A stretch of 64,000 nt of DNA. It comes from JAHCIE01 sp034431435. Lineage in GTDB: Bacteria > Chloroflexota > Anaerolineae > Epilineales > JAHCIE01. Position numbers and translations under genes: made by a program. How positions within the stretch are numbered: position 1 is the stretch's first letter; each line of letters starts with the position of its first letter. Of the stretch, positions 25,558 through 33,125 are shown piece by piece. The DNA is taken from positions 124,001-188,000 of the forward strand of contig DAOUDG010000030.1 of the NCBI GenBank assembly GCA_034431435.1, read 5' to 3'. A model generated the notes under the pieces. The model made no database searches, had not been told where the DNA came from, and saw only the letters and a program-made list of their open reading frames with translations.

Positions 25558-26472
25558 CTACTCCTCCTGCATCAACTTGATGACGACGAAGGCAAGGAAG
25601 CCGAAGATGGGTAACATCGCGACGGACACCGACGCCGCTTCTCCCAGACGCAGACTCTGTAAGCTGTAATAGGCCAGGACGGGGAAGGTCATCGTGGCGT
25701 CGGACGGTCCACCCTGGGTGAGCAGCCAGACGTTCTCGAAGCTATTCGTCGTCCAGATAGTGGACAGCAGCACAACCAGCAGGACGACGTGGCGGATGGC
25801 AGGCACGGTGATGTGGCGGAAGCGCGCCCACGCGCCCGCGCCATCGATGGCGGCGGCCTCGTATTGCTCCTGGGGTACAGTCTGGAGGGCGGCCAGGAAG
25901 GAGATGACCCAGAAGGGGAAGCCGCGCCAGAAGGTGGCGACGATGACGCTGGGCATCGCCAGCTCTTTGGTGCTCAGGAAGTCGGGCTGGATGGGCAGGC
26001 CGAGGCTTTCGAAGATGAGATCGAACGCGCCGCCGGTGGGTGAGTAGAGGAGTTTCCAGGTGATATAGGCGACGAAGGCGGGCATGGCCCACGGGATGAG
26101 GATCAGGCCGCGCCACAGCGAGCGGGCGCGAATGGCCTGGTTGAGCAGCAGGGCAATGCCCAGGCCGAAGACCAACTTGAGGAGCTGGACACTGCCCACC
26201 AGGACGATGGTGTTCTTGACGGTCGTCCAGAAGACCGGCAGGCTGAACAGGTAGCGGTAGTTCTCCAGACCGACGAACTTTGCCTCCGAGCCGACCATCT
26301 GATCGGTGAAGCTGATCCAGATGGCGTAGAAGAAGGGGTACACCACCAGCACCAGCAAGACCAGCACCACCGGCAGGACCAGCCCCCAACCGAGGAGCGA
26401 GTTGCGGCGGTGGAGGGACATGCCCTCGCGCACGGGGGTGCGCTCGACGACCGGCTGCGCTTGCTGAGCCAT
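25558..26472 (-). CDS. Sugar ABC transporter permease, MalF-type
   Basis: A 304-residue permease. The ATG at 26472 is taken because the first membrane helix (GWGLVLPVVLVLLVLVVYPFF) follows it at the usual distance; the frame open up to 27150 is unrelated sequence. The docking loop is YEAAAIDGAGAWARFRHITVP, about 90 residues from the end as expected. Six membrane helices are visible. It ends three bases before the MalG-type start. The 86-base gap to the upstream binding-protein gene contains a strong hairpin likely to lower permease expression relative to the binding protein. Confidence 0.93.
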   Translation of the reverse strand: MAQQAQPVVERTPVREGMSLHRRNSLLGWGLVLPVVLVLLVLVVYPFFYAIWISFTDQMVGSEAKFVGLENYRYLFSLPVFWTTVKNTIVLVGSVQLLKLVFGLGIALLLNQAIRARSLWRGLILIPWAMPAFVAYITWKLLYSPTGGAFDLIFESLGLPIQPDFLSTKELAMPSVIVATFWRGFPFWVISFLAALQTVPQEQYEAAAIDGAGAWARFRHITVPAIRHVVLLVVLLSTIWTTNSFENVWLLTQGGPSDATMTFPVLAYYSLQSLRLGEAASVSVAMLPIFGFLAFVVIKLMQEE

Positions 26473-26486
26473 GCGGCCTCCGCAAA

Positions 26487-26540
26487 GACGTGGCGCGTGG
26501 GACGTGGCGCGTGGAGCGCGATATTGCGCTCCACGCGCCA
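26487..26540 (-). repeat. Intercistronic perfect hairpin with tandem 14-bp repeat
   Basis: 26505-26519 and 26526-26540 form a perfect 15-bp stem with a 6-base loop. On the plus strand it is preceded by two copies of GACGTGGCGCGTGG (26487-26500 and 26501-26514). It sits between the binding-protein and permease genes and lacks a T-run, so it looks like an mRNA-stabilising or REP-like element, not a terminator. Confidence 0.8.
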
Positions 26541-26558
26541 TGCTGTCCGCGCTACGCC

Positions 26559-28049
26559 TTACTTGTTGTTCTTGTCGTAGATGGCCTGGCAGGCCGTTTG
26601 CGTCTCGGCGATGGCCTCGTCGATGCCCTTCTTGTCCACGACGATCTTCTGCACCATCTTGGGTGTCAGGAAGTTGCTCTGGTACTCGGCGAAGGCCGCG
26701 TTGTCGGTATCGGGGAAGGCGGGCGGCGTGCCGTTGGTGGACAGGTCCTTGAGACCCTTGTGGACTTCGCTGCTGGTGAAGATAGGCGCGCTTTCCTGGC
26801 TCTTGAGCACAGGACCGTAGATCGCGTTGGCGTAGTACTCGGCCATGAACTTGTCGTCGGCCAGGAACTCCATGAGGTCCTTTGCCAGCTCCTGGTTCTT
26901 GCTGCCGGACCAGATGCCGCGATAGTTGGGGCCTTGCGCGGATACACGCATCTTGGGGCCTTTTGGCATCACCGAGTACTTGGTCGCGTCGAGGAGTTCC
27001 TTGTCGTTGGCCTGCATCCAGATGGTGACGCTGCCGGTATTGGCGATGAAGATGGACTGGCCCGACTGGTACGAGTTGTTGTCGCCCGCGCCATCCCACG
27101 TCGTCACGCCGGGCGGGAAGTTGCCCGCGTTGTAGGCGTCGGTGATCCATTTGAGGAAGGCGCGTGTCTCAGGGCTGTCGAGGGTGCACTTCTTCCCGGC
27201 GTCATCGGCGACGCGGCCGCCCCACGACTGGAGCATCTGGGTCGTCAGGTTGGCGTCACCCACGTTGGAGATAGCGAAGCCCATGCCGTAGGTCTTGGGC
27301 GGCTTCTGGGCGGCCGCTGCCTGCTTGGACAGGTCCTCCCACGTATCGGGAGCGGTGTCGAACCCGGCCGGCTTGAGCAGGTCGGTGCGACGGAAGAGGA
27401 CGTTGCCACCGATGCCGAAGGGGATGCCGGGAATCTTGCCGCCGAAGGTGGCCGGCTGAGTCGACTTCTCGGCGGCGGGAACCCAGCCCCCGTGGTCCTT
27501 GCCGATCTTGGCGTACAGATCGTCCACAGGAACCAGCTGATTCTGCTTCGACAGTTGGAGCATGAAATCGCGGCCCAGATCGAAGGCGTCGGGGGCGTTG
27601 CCGGCCTGGATAGCCGCCGAGACTTTCTGGACCGTCTCGTTCTGGTTGACCATCACGATCTCGACCGGGACATTGCGCAGCTTGCCCCACTCCTTCACCC
27701 GCTCTTCCATAAGCTTGTTAGCCTTGTCGGAGAAGATGAGGCCGCCCCAATAGGTGAACTTGCCGCCCTGGACTGGCGGTAGCGCCTTGGCGGCAGGCGC
27801 CGCACCGGCGGCGGCCGCGGCGGTGGGCGCAGCGGCGGCGACGGTTGGTGCGGCTGGCTGGACGGCCGCGGCGACAGTGGGGGCGGCGGCCTTGACGGCG
27901 GCGACCGCGGTAGGAGCCGCCTCAGCGGCTTTTTGGGCGGGCGCAGGGGCGGCGGCCGGCTGGGCGCACGCGCTGGCCGCCAGGGCCAACAAGGCGATGG
28001 CGAGCGCTAGCAGACCGTAGTGTAACCGACGAGGCTGCGGTCGATGCAT
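26559..28049 (-). CDS. Carbohydrate ABC transporter substrate-binding lipoprotein
   Basis: A 496-residue extracellular binding protein (family 1 type). A signal peptide ends at Cys28 (LALAASAC), a plausible lipobox, followed by an Ala/Pro/Val linker of about 70 residues. The mature domain starts near GKFTYWGGLIFSDKANKLME and contains the family-typical WEDLSKQAAAAQ and GVTTWDGAGDNNSYQSG. It captures a sugar or polyol and delivers it to the two permeases downstream. ATG 28049 has AAGGAGGAG in front. A strong promoter is 70 bases upstream. The substrate is unknown. Confidence 0.93.
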   Translation of the reverse strand: MHRPQPRRLHYGLLALAIALLALAASACAQPAAAPAPAQKAAEAAPTAVAAVKAAAPTVAAAVQPAAPTVAAAAPTAAAAAGAAPAAKALPPVQGGKFTYWGGLIFSDKANKLMEERVKEWGKLRNVPVEIVMVNQNETVQKVSAAIQAGNAPDAFDLGRDFMLQLSKQNQLVPVDDLYAKIGKDHGGWVPAAEKSTQPATFGGKIPGIPFGIGGNVLFRRTDLLKPAGFDTAPDTWEDLSKQAAAAQKPPKTYGMGFAISNVGDANLTTQMLQSWGGRVADDAGKKCTLDSPETRAFLKWITDAYNAGNFPPGVTTWDGAGDNNSYQSGQSIFIANTGSVTIWMQANDKELLDATKYSVMPKGPKMRVSAQGPNYRGIWSGSKNQELAKDLMEFLADDKFMAEYYANAIYGPVLKSQESAPIFTSSEVHKGLKDLSTNGTPPAFPDTDNAAFAEYQSNFLTPKMVQKIVVDKKGIDEAIAETQTACQAIYDKNNK

Positions 28050-28117
28050 GGGTCTCCTCCTTGAGAAATGCCGGGGGTTGTCGATTGTCTACAAGCTGCG
28101 GGTTGGGTGGTGGCGGG

Positions 28118-28146
28118 ATTGTACTCACCCGCCGGGCGTGAGTCAA
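28118..28146 (-). promoter_or_regulatory. Promoter of the sugar ABC operon
   Basis: On the minus strand TTGACT (28146-28141) and TACAAT (28123-28118) are 17 bp apart, with 68 bases to the ATG of the binding-protein gene. Confidence 0.8.
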
Positions 28147-28170
28147 ACCGGGCTTGGCGACCAGAAAAAG

Positions 28171-28917
28171 TCAGGGTTGGGAGACTTGCAGATTGCCGAA
28201 GACGACGCGGGCCTCACCCTGGCCCAGGAGTGATGCGCTGACGCCGATCGCGCCCTCGCTGAAGGCGCTGTCATTGACGTCAGCGACGTCGACGCCGTTG
28301 ACGCCAACGACGATGTGGGGGCCATCGGCCTGCACGTGCAGGCGATTCATCGCCAGGCCGGGCTGGACACGCTCCGATGCGGTGGGGGGGATGAGCGAGG
28401 TGTAGCCACCGCTGACCATCTTGCCGAGGCGGTAGGCGCCGAGACCATCGACCTCGAACAGGTAGAAGTTATGGTCGTCGACGCGGCGAAAGATGAGGCC
28501 GTAGCTGGCCTCAACCTCACCACTTTCGAGGCCGCTGTCCGCCTCCAGGGAGAAGTTGTCGAAGCGGAGGGGCGCGGTAGCCGTGACGGTACGGTCGGGG
28601 CCGCTGACGGTGGCGACCAGCCGCCCGCCCTCGATAGTCGTGCTGCCGGTGGTATCCTGGAAGAGTGTCCAACCCGTGCGGTTGTCGTGGAAATCGTCGC
28701 GGAAACGGATATTGACAGCGGGGGGAGTCGCCAGGCCAGGCGGCGCGTTGATCGGCGCCAGGAGCGACAACAGGGGCTGCCCGCCGGCCAGGCTCACGGC
28801 GACAATACCCATCAGGCAGGTCGATAGGAGGCAGACAGCGGCTATGGCGCAGCCCACGAGTATCCAGGGGACTAACTCAGCCCCGGCGCCGGGCGCATTG
28901 CGAGGTGTCTCAGCCAC
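28171..28917 (-). CDS. Membrane-anchored protein with LamG/DUF1080-like beta-sandwich
   Basis: A 248-residue protein with a short cytoplasmic N-terminus, one membrane helix (ILVGCAIAAVCLLSTCLMGIVAVSL region, residues 21-45) and an extracellular domain beginning IRFRDDFHDNRTGWTLFQD. The pattern FSLEADSGLES, ASYGLIFRRVDDHNFYLFEVD, VQADGPHIVVGVNGVDVADV is the concanavalin-like jelly roll seen in DUF1080 and LamG proteins, which often bind glycans. No catalytic residues can be named. It may act at the cell surface in carbohydrate recognition, next to the sugar importer, but it has its own promoter. Confidence 0.8.
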   Translation of the reverse strand: MAETPRNAPGAGAELVPWILVGCAIAAVCLLSTCLMGIVAVSLAGGQPLLSLLAPINAPPGLATPPAVNIRFRDDFHDNRTGWTLFQDTTGSTTIEGGRLVATVSGPDRTVTATAPLRFDNFSLEADSGLESGEVEASYGLIFRRVDDHNFYLFEVDGLGAYRLGKMVSGGYTSLIPPTASERVQPGLAMNRLHVQADGPHIVVGVNGVDVADVNDSAFSEGAIGVSASLLGQGEARVVFGNLQVSQP

Positions 28918-28958
28918 GAGCGGTTCTCCCTGGGCGTGGATAGCGTTCGAGTATGGAC

Positions 28959-28967
28959 ATTATAGCA
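28959..28967 (-). promoter_or_regulatory. Extended -10 promoter of the LamG-like gene
   Basis: TGCTATAAT on the minus strand, 41 bases before the ATG at 28917; no good -35. Confidence 0.5.
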
Positions 28968-29066
28968 CATAGCTGGGGAAAAGGGCCAGGTCGATTTGAG
29001 CGCGCCGCCGGGCTTGGCTTTCGTTGCCGAGGGGCGTATCATTGGCGGCTGAAGCCTATCGGGTTC

Positions 29067-29094
29067 TTGACGGCCACGTTATTCAGAGTATGAT
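29067..29094 (+). promoter_or_regulatory. Promoter of the three-gene group 29118-30952
   Basis: TTGACG at 29067-29072 and TATGAT at 29089-29094 are 16 bp apart, 23 bases before the ATG at 29118. Confidence 0.65.
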
Positions 29095-29117
29095 ACCGGA
29101 CCGGAGGGCAGAACCGA

Positions 29118-29669
29118 ATGCCATTCAGCAATATCAACGCTTCCATCATGCTCGGCCTGCTCCAGGTCATGGTCGACCGCCTGCCGGAATACCTGGACGG
29201 CCCCTACGTGTTTGCCGATGTGCGTCTGTTGACCTCGGAGAATCTGCCGTATGCGATTCTGTCGCTGAGCAGCATCCAGTGGCACGCGCTAGAGGTACAG
29301 CGGCGGCAGGGCGAGTTGAGTATCGACGACCACGCCATCATTCGCGAGACCCTGGCGCGTTTCGAGGCTATCAAGGCCAGGCAGGCGGCGGTATACCAGG
29401 CCAAGCTGCACAGCGAGTTGCGGGGGCTGGTTGACGCCTGGGTCAACGATGTGGAGGGCGAGCGGGAGGCGGGCGGCTCGATGCGCGCGCTGCCGGCGGA
29501 CCTCGAGCGGCGACGCACTCAGATCGACCGGGTGCTAGAGAGCGTCGGCGAGGAAGTGGACGTGCTGGAATTGCGGCGACGGCTGCGGGCGACACCTCAG
29601 GCGCCGCCGCGCCGCGAGCGACGGGGCACGCGGTCGGCGCCGGTGGTCGAAGATGAGGCGTCAGGGTGA
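29118..29669 (+). CDS. Small helical protein of unknown function
   Basis: A 183-residue protein I do not recognise. The N-terminal 55 residues are hydrophobic-helical (SIMLGLLQVMVDRLPEYL), the middle is charged helix (ARFEAIKARQAAVYQAKLHSELRGLVDAWV), possibly coiled coil, and the last 35 residues are basic and Pro-rich (APPRRERRGTRS). There is no signal peptide or membrane span. It heads a three-gene group with overlapping ends: the next ATG lies 16 bases before its stop. Shared transcription suggests work with the two membrane/Pro-rich proteins downstream. Confidence 0.75.
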   Translation: MPFSNINASIMLGLLQVMVDRLPEYLDGPYVFADVRLLTSENLPYAILSLSSIQWHALEVQRRQGELSIDDHAIIRETLARFEAIKARQAAVYQAKLHSELRGLVDAWVNDVEGEREAGGSMRALPADLERRRTQIDRVLESVGEEVDVLELRRRLRATPQAPPRRERRGTRSAPVVEDEASG

Positions 29670-30582
29670 GGCCGAGGCAGCCTTGAGCCGGTGGCGTCCG
29701 GCGCGCCTGCGCCGCTGGGCGGCGTTGGGCGTGGCTGTGGGTCTGCTGATGGTCATGGCGCTGGCCTCGCGGCCGGTGGCGGATGCTGGCTTCCAGTCGC
29801 CCGATGGCAGTGGTGACCTGCGTAGCGAGGTTGTGCCCCCGATGCAGGCTGACGCGGTCACGCCGACGCGGCCGGCGGTGCGGGTCACGGCTGGCCCGCC
29901 GCCCGGCGGGCAGCCGCTACCGCCGACGATTCCACCCGTAGGACAGCCGGCGCGCCCTGGCAGCCAGACGCTACCGCCCACGATCCCGCCGGCCGGGCAA
30001 CTGCCAGGGGCCTATCCGGCCCAGCCGGGCGCGCCGCCTACGACGGCCCCGCGCCCACCCGCCGCCGCCACACCTCTCCCGGCGGCGACGAGCGGAGTCA
30101 ACGCGACAGCGGCGGCCACCGCTTCTGCCCGCCCCACCGGGACGGGAGCGACACCCACGACAACCGCCGCGCCCGGCGCGCCCGCCTTTCTGACCCTTAG
30201 CGGGCGGATCGCCCAGCGCGATGGGGCGAGCTTTGTGGTGGCGATCCCTGGGCGCGGGACAGTCACGGTCTCGCCAGGACCGGATACCGAGGTGCGGCGC
30301 GACAATGCGCCATCCTCCGCCGCGTCGCTGGCGGTGGGGGATAACGTGACCCTGGTCCTGGGTGAAGGGAACCAGCTGCTGCGTATCCTGGTGAATCCAG
30401 AGACGCCGGTTGAGCCGGAAGCGTCGAATCCGACGTGGACGGTGTTCTGGCAGGCGCTGCTGGGCCTGGTGATGATGGGTGTGGTGCTCATGATTGACTC
30501 GGAGTTGCGCGACAAATTCGTGGGCGCGCTCGTCGAACCGAGCCGCGCGTATCGGCGAGGTAAAGGACCGGGGGATGGATAA
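29653..30582 (+). CDS. Bitopic membrane protein with Pro/Thr-rich region and DUF5666-like domain
   Basis: A 309-residue protein. One membrane helix near residues 24-40 (WAALGVAVGLLMVMALA) is followed by a long Pro/Gly/Thr/Ala-rich stretch (60-170) with two near-repeats of QxLPPTIPP. A small beta domain follows (LSGRIAQRDGASFVVAIPG, VTVSPGPDTEVRR, VGDNVTLVLGEGNQLLRI), similar to DUF5666/OB-like domains. A second membrane helix lies near the C-terminus (WQALLGLVMMGVVLMID). The central part is likely outside the cell. Its stop overlaps the next start by eight bases. Confidence 0.8.
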   Translation: MRRQGEAEAALSRWRPARLRRWAALGVAVGLLMVMALASRPVADAGFQSPDGSGDLRSEVVPPMQADAVTPTRPAVRVTAGPPPGGQPLPPTIPPVGQPARPGSQTLPPTIPPAGQLPGAYPAQPGAPPTTAPRPPAAATPLPAATSGVNATAAATASARPTGTGATPTTTAAPGAPAFLTLSGRIAQRDGASFVVAIPGRGTVTVSPGPDTEVRRDNAPSSAASLAVGDNVTLVLGEGNQLLRILVNPETPVEPEASNPTWTVFWQALLGLVMMGVVLMIDSELRDKFVGALVEPSRAYRRGKGPGDG

Positions 30583-30952
30583 CCAGGGAAAACTCAACAA
30601 GCCCATTACGGATGAGGAGCTGTACGACGCGGGAGTGAACCGCGACATGCCGGCGCACGAACCCGTTCCGCCGCCGCCTCTCAAGCTCCCCAGAGATATG
30701 AATTGGTCCTCGGTGGGCGTCGAGTATCGAGCGATGGGCAATGTCACGACGGCCCCACCGGTGCAGACGCGCCGTCGCTCGAACGACGGGGCCTATGCCT
30801 GGGTGGCGGCCTGGCAGCCCGCGCCACCTCCGCCCGTCGAGGAGCCTGCGCCTGAGCAAGAGATGGCCGACGCGGACGAGTCGGCCGCCGACGACCCTAC
30901 AGCCATCGCGCCTGCCGACGACACCACCGCGCCGCCCCCGCCGGAGGCGTAG
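30575..30952 (+). CDS. Small Pro/Ala/Glu-rich protein of unknown function
   Basis: A 125-residue protein starting at ATG 30575, inside the end of the previous gene. Residues 1-60 have ordered-looking sequence (KPITDEELYDAGVNRDM, DMNWSSVGVEYRAMG); the rest is Pro, Ala, Asp and Glu rich and probably disordered. No domain recognised. Tight overlap with the membrane-protein gene suggests co-translation. A strong hairpin follows 30 bases after its stop. Confidence 0.7.
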   Translation: MDNQGKLNKPITDEELYDAGVNRDMPAHEPVPPPPLKLPRDMNWSSVGVEYRAMGNVTTAPPVQTRRRSNDGAYAWVAAWQPAPPPPVEEPAPEQEMADADESAADDPTAIAPADDTTAPPPPEA

Positions 30953-30981
30953 GCGGGTCACCGACGCGCGACGACAACGAA

Positions 30982-31024
30982 CGAAGCGGTTTGCGTTGCC
31001 CCGGCGGCGACGCAAACCGCTTCG
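30982..31024 (+). terminator. Long hairpin between the unknown group and the LLM oxidoreductase gene
   Basis: A 15-bp perfect stem (30982-30996 with 31010-31024) extends by a wobble and three GC pairs to a 5-base loop (31001-31005). There is no T-run on the plus strand. It may stop transcription of the upstream group or act in the leader of the LLM gene, whose ATG is 17 bases downstream. Confidence 0.55.
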
Positions 31025-31040
31025 CTGTCCTGAGGTCAGC

Positions 31041-32066
31041 ATGCGCTTCTCTCTGCGCTTCAACAATGACCTGCCGCCTGCCGAGTACGTGCGCCTTGCC
31101 CTGGCCGCTGAGGCGGCGGGCTTCGACCAGTTCTGGGTCAGCCACGATCTGTTCTGGCGGCACGCCTGGACGATGCTGGGCGCGGTGGCGCAGGCCACGC
31201 AGCGGATTCAGATCGGCACCTGCATCGTCAACCCCTACACCGCCCACGTGGCGGAGATTGCGATGGCCGCCGCCACGCTGGATGAGTTGAGCGGCGGGCG
31301 CGCCCTGTTGGGGTTCGGGGCCGGGGCTGGCGACTTTCTGGGTTGGGTGGGCATCCGGCAGACTCACCCCCTCGCCGCCACACGCGACAGCCTCGCGGCG
31401 CTCACCATGCTCCTGGGGGGCGGCCGGCCCGCTGCCGAGGCGCGCAGCAGCACAGACCCCGACCCCGACGACCCCGTGCGCCTGACGCGGTGGACCCGCG
31501 AAGCCTATCTGCGCTTTCCCGTGCGCCGCGTGCCTGTCTATCTGGGGGCGATGAGTCCCAGGATGCTGGCCCTTATCGGCGCGCAGGCCGACGGCGGCCT
31601 GCCCCTGCTCCTGCCGCCAGAGCACTACACCGAGGTGATGCGCTACGTCGCCGACGGTGCGCGCGGGGTGGGGCGCAACCTGGCGGAGATTGATGTGGCG
31701 GCGTGTGTGTGGGCGTCGGTCTCGGACGACCGGGCGGCGGCGCGCGCCGCACTGGCGGAGAAGGTGGCCTACTACGGGCACGCTTTCAGCCCACTGATTC
31801 TGTCGCGCCTGGGCCTGAGCCATGCCGATCTTGCCGAGATTGAGCGCGTGGCGCAGCATGAGGGCGATATTGCGCGGGCAGCGGCGATGGTGACGGACTC
31901 GATGCTGCGGGTGGGCGTGGTGGGGACGCCGGCCGATCTGCTGCCACGCCTGGAGTGGCTGGTCGAGCAGGGGGCGCGGCATCTGAGCTTTGGGCCGCCT
32001 CTCGGTCCCGACCCGTTGGCCGCCATTGAAACGCTTGGCCGCGAGGTGCTGCCGTACTTCGGCTAA
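31041..32066 (+). CDS. LLM-class flavin/F420-dependent oxidoreductase
   Basis: A 341-residue TIM-barrel protein of the luciferase-like monooxygenase family. The start ATG 31041 follows the hairpin; the frame is open further upstream but reads low-complexity sequence. Typical segments are LALAAEAAGFDQFWVSHDLFWRHAW, IQIGTCIVNPYTAHVAEIAMAAATLDELSGGRALLGFGAG and the C-terminal VGVVGTPADLLPRLEWLVEQGARHLSFGPPLGPD. This pattern is closest to methylene-tetrahydromethanopterin-reductase-like (MER) and F420-dependent members. Cofactor (FMN or F420) and substrate are undetermined. Confidence 0.9.
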   Translation: MRFSLRFNNDLPPAEYVRLALAAEAAGFDQFWVSHDLFWRHAWTMLGAVAQATQRIQIGTCIVNPYTAHVAEIAMAAATLDELSGGRALLGFGAGAGDFLGWVGIRQTHPLAATRDSLAALTMLLGGGRPAAEARSSTDPDPDDPVRLTRWTREAYLRFPVRRVPVYLGAMSPRMLALIGAQADGGLPLLLPPEHYTEVMRYVADGARGVGRNLAEIDVAACVWASVSDDRAAARAALAEKVAYYGHAFSPLILSRLGLSHADLAEIERVAQHEGDIARAAAMVTDSMLRVGVVGTPADLLPRLEWLVEQGARHLSFGPPLGPDPLAAIETLGREVLPYFG

Positions 32067-32123
32067 TAGTCGGGTAACACACGGCAGCAGTCAGATGCGA
32101 GAGGCCGGGTGACTGGCCGCTGA

Positions 32124-33116
32124 CTATTCACCCCTGACGGCGGCTCTTTGACGAGACGCATCCGACATCTCGCCCTTGCCTGTGCTCTGCTCGGCGCGCG
32201 TGACAAGCACGATGCCCATCAGAATCAGCGCGATTCCCAAGAGCTTGACGGAGCCGGGGCGCTCGCCGAAGAACACGATAGCCAGGATTGTCGCGCCTAT
32301 CGGCTCGCCGACCACGGTGACCGTGACGAAGGTGGCGGAGAGGTAGCGCAGGGCGTAGTTGAACGAGGTGTGCCCGATGAGCTGGGGGACGGCGGCGAGC
32401 AGGACGAAGAGGCCGTAGACAGCAGGGCTGTAGCCCAACAGGGGGACGCGCAAGGCGAGGGCCAGGCCGATGAGCGCTACGGCAGCGGTTCCGTAGGTCA
32501 GGGTGACATAAGAAAGAAGCGATACTTTCTGGCGCAACGCGCGGCCGACGAGGAAGTAGCCCGCGCCGCTCGCCGCGCCTAGCAGCGCCAGCGCGTCGCC
32601 GAAGAGGGAGTCGGGCATCCCGCTGTTGGCGTCACTAAAGGCGATGATGACGCTGCCGAACACCGAGACGACAACGCCTATCCACCCGACGAGGGGTAGG
32701 CGCTCGTGGAGGAATAGCGCCGATGCGACGGCGGCAAACAGGGGATACATCGTTACCAGCGCAACCGAGGACGCGACCGACGTGAATTCAAGCGAGCTGA
32801 TCCAGCTGGCGAAATGGACCGCCAGCAGGACGCCCGACAGCGCGGCCAACCCCAGGTCGCGGCGGGTCAAGGCGGCCAGCTCGCCGCGCGACGAGGCCCA
32901 GGCCGGACCGGCCAGCAGCAGGGCGGCGATGGTCAACCGCCACGCGGCGATGGCCAGGGCCGGCGCGCCCGCCAGATTGGCGTAGCGGATGAAGATCGCC
33001 GCGAAGGACACGGCGACGATGCCCACGACGATGGCGAAGTAGGGGGAGATGGGGGGGGAAGACGGGGGGGATGGCTTATTCAGTGCGCGCCTCGACCGCC
33101 TGCAATTCCCGAGCAA
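32124..33116 (-). CDS. EamA/DMT-family transporter
   Basis: About 330 residues with ten membrane helices in two EamA repeats (VGIVAVSFAAIFIRYANLAG and FGDALALLGAASGAGYFLVGR begin them). Members export metabolites such as amino acids. The start is uncertain: the longest frame begins at TTG 33116 with no ATG before the first helix, and it crosses runs of 5, 8 and 7 guanines at 33042-33070 that encode Ser/Pro. A GTG at about 33027 is an alternative. It is the last gene of the seven-gene minus-strand run, 9 bases after the M55 peptidase gene. Confidence 0.85.
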   Translation of the reverse strand: MLGNCRRSRRALNKPSPPSSPPISPYFAIVVGIVAVSFAAIFIRYANLAGAPALAIAAWRLTIAALLLAGPAWASSRGELAALTRRDLGLAALSGVLLAVHFASWISSLEFTSVASSVALVTMYPLFAAVASALFLHERLPLVGWIGVVVSVFGSVIIAFSDANSGMPDSLFGDALALLGAASGAGYFLVGRALRQKVSLLSYVTLTYGTAAVALIGLALALRVPLLGYSPAVYGLFVLLAAVPQLIGHTSFNYALRYLSATFVTVTVVGEPIGATILAIVFFGERPGSVKLLGIALILMGIVLVTRAEQSTGKGEMSDASRQRAAVRGE

Positions 33117-33125
33117 ATAGCAGCA

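Noticed and set aside
26490..27782. Plus-strand open frame of 430 codons
   Set aside because: It is antisense to the sugar-binding lipoprotein gene, whose signal peptide, lipobox and operon fit are clear.
29024..29434. Plus-strand frame overlapping 29118-29669
   Set aside because: It starts before the promoter and overlaps the better-supported gene in another frame.
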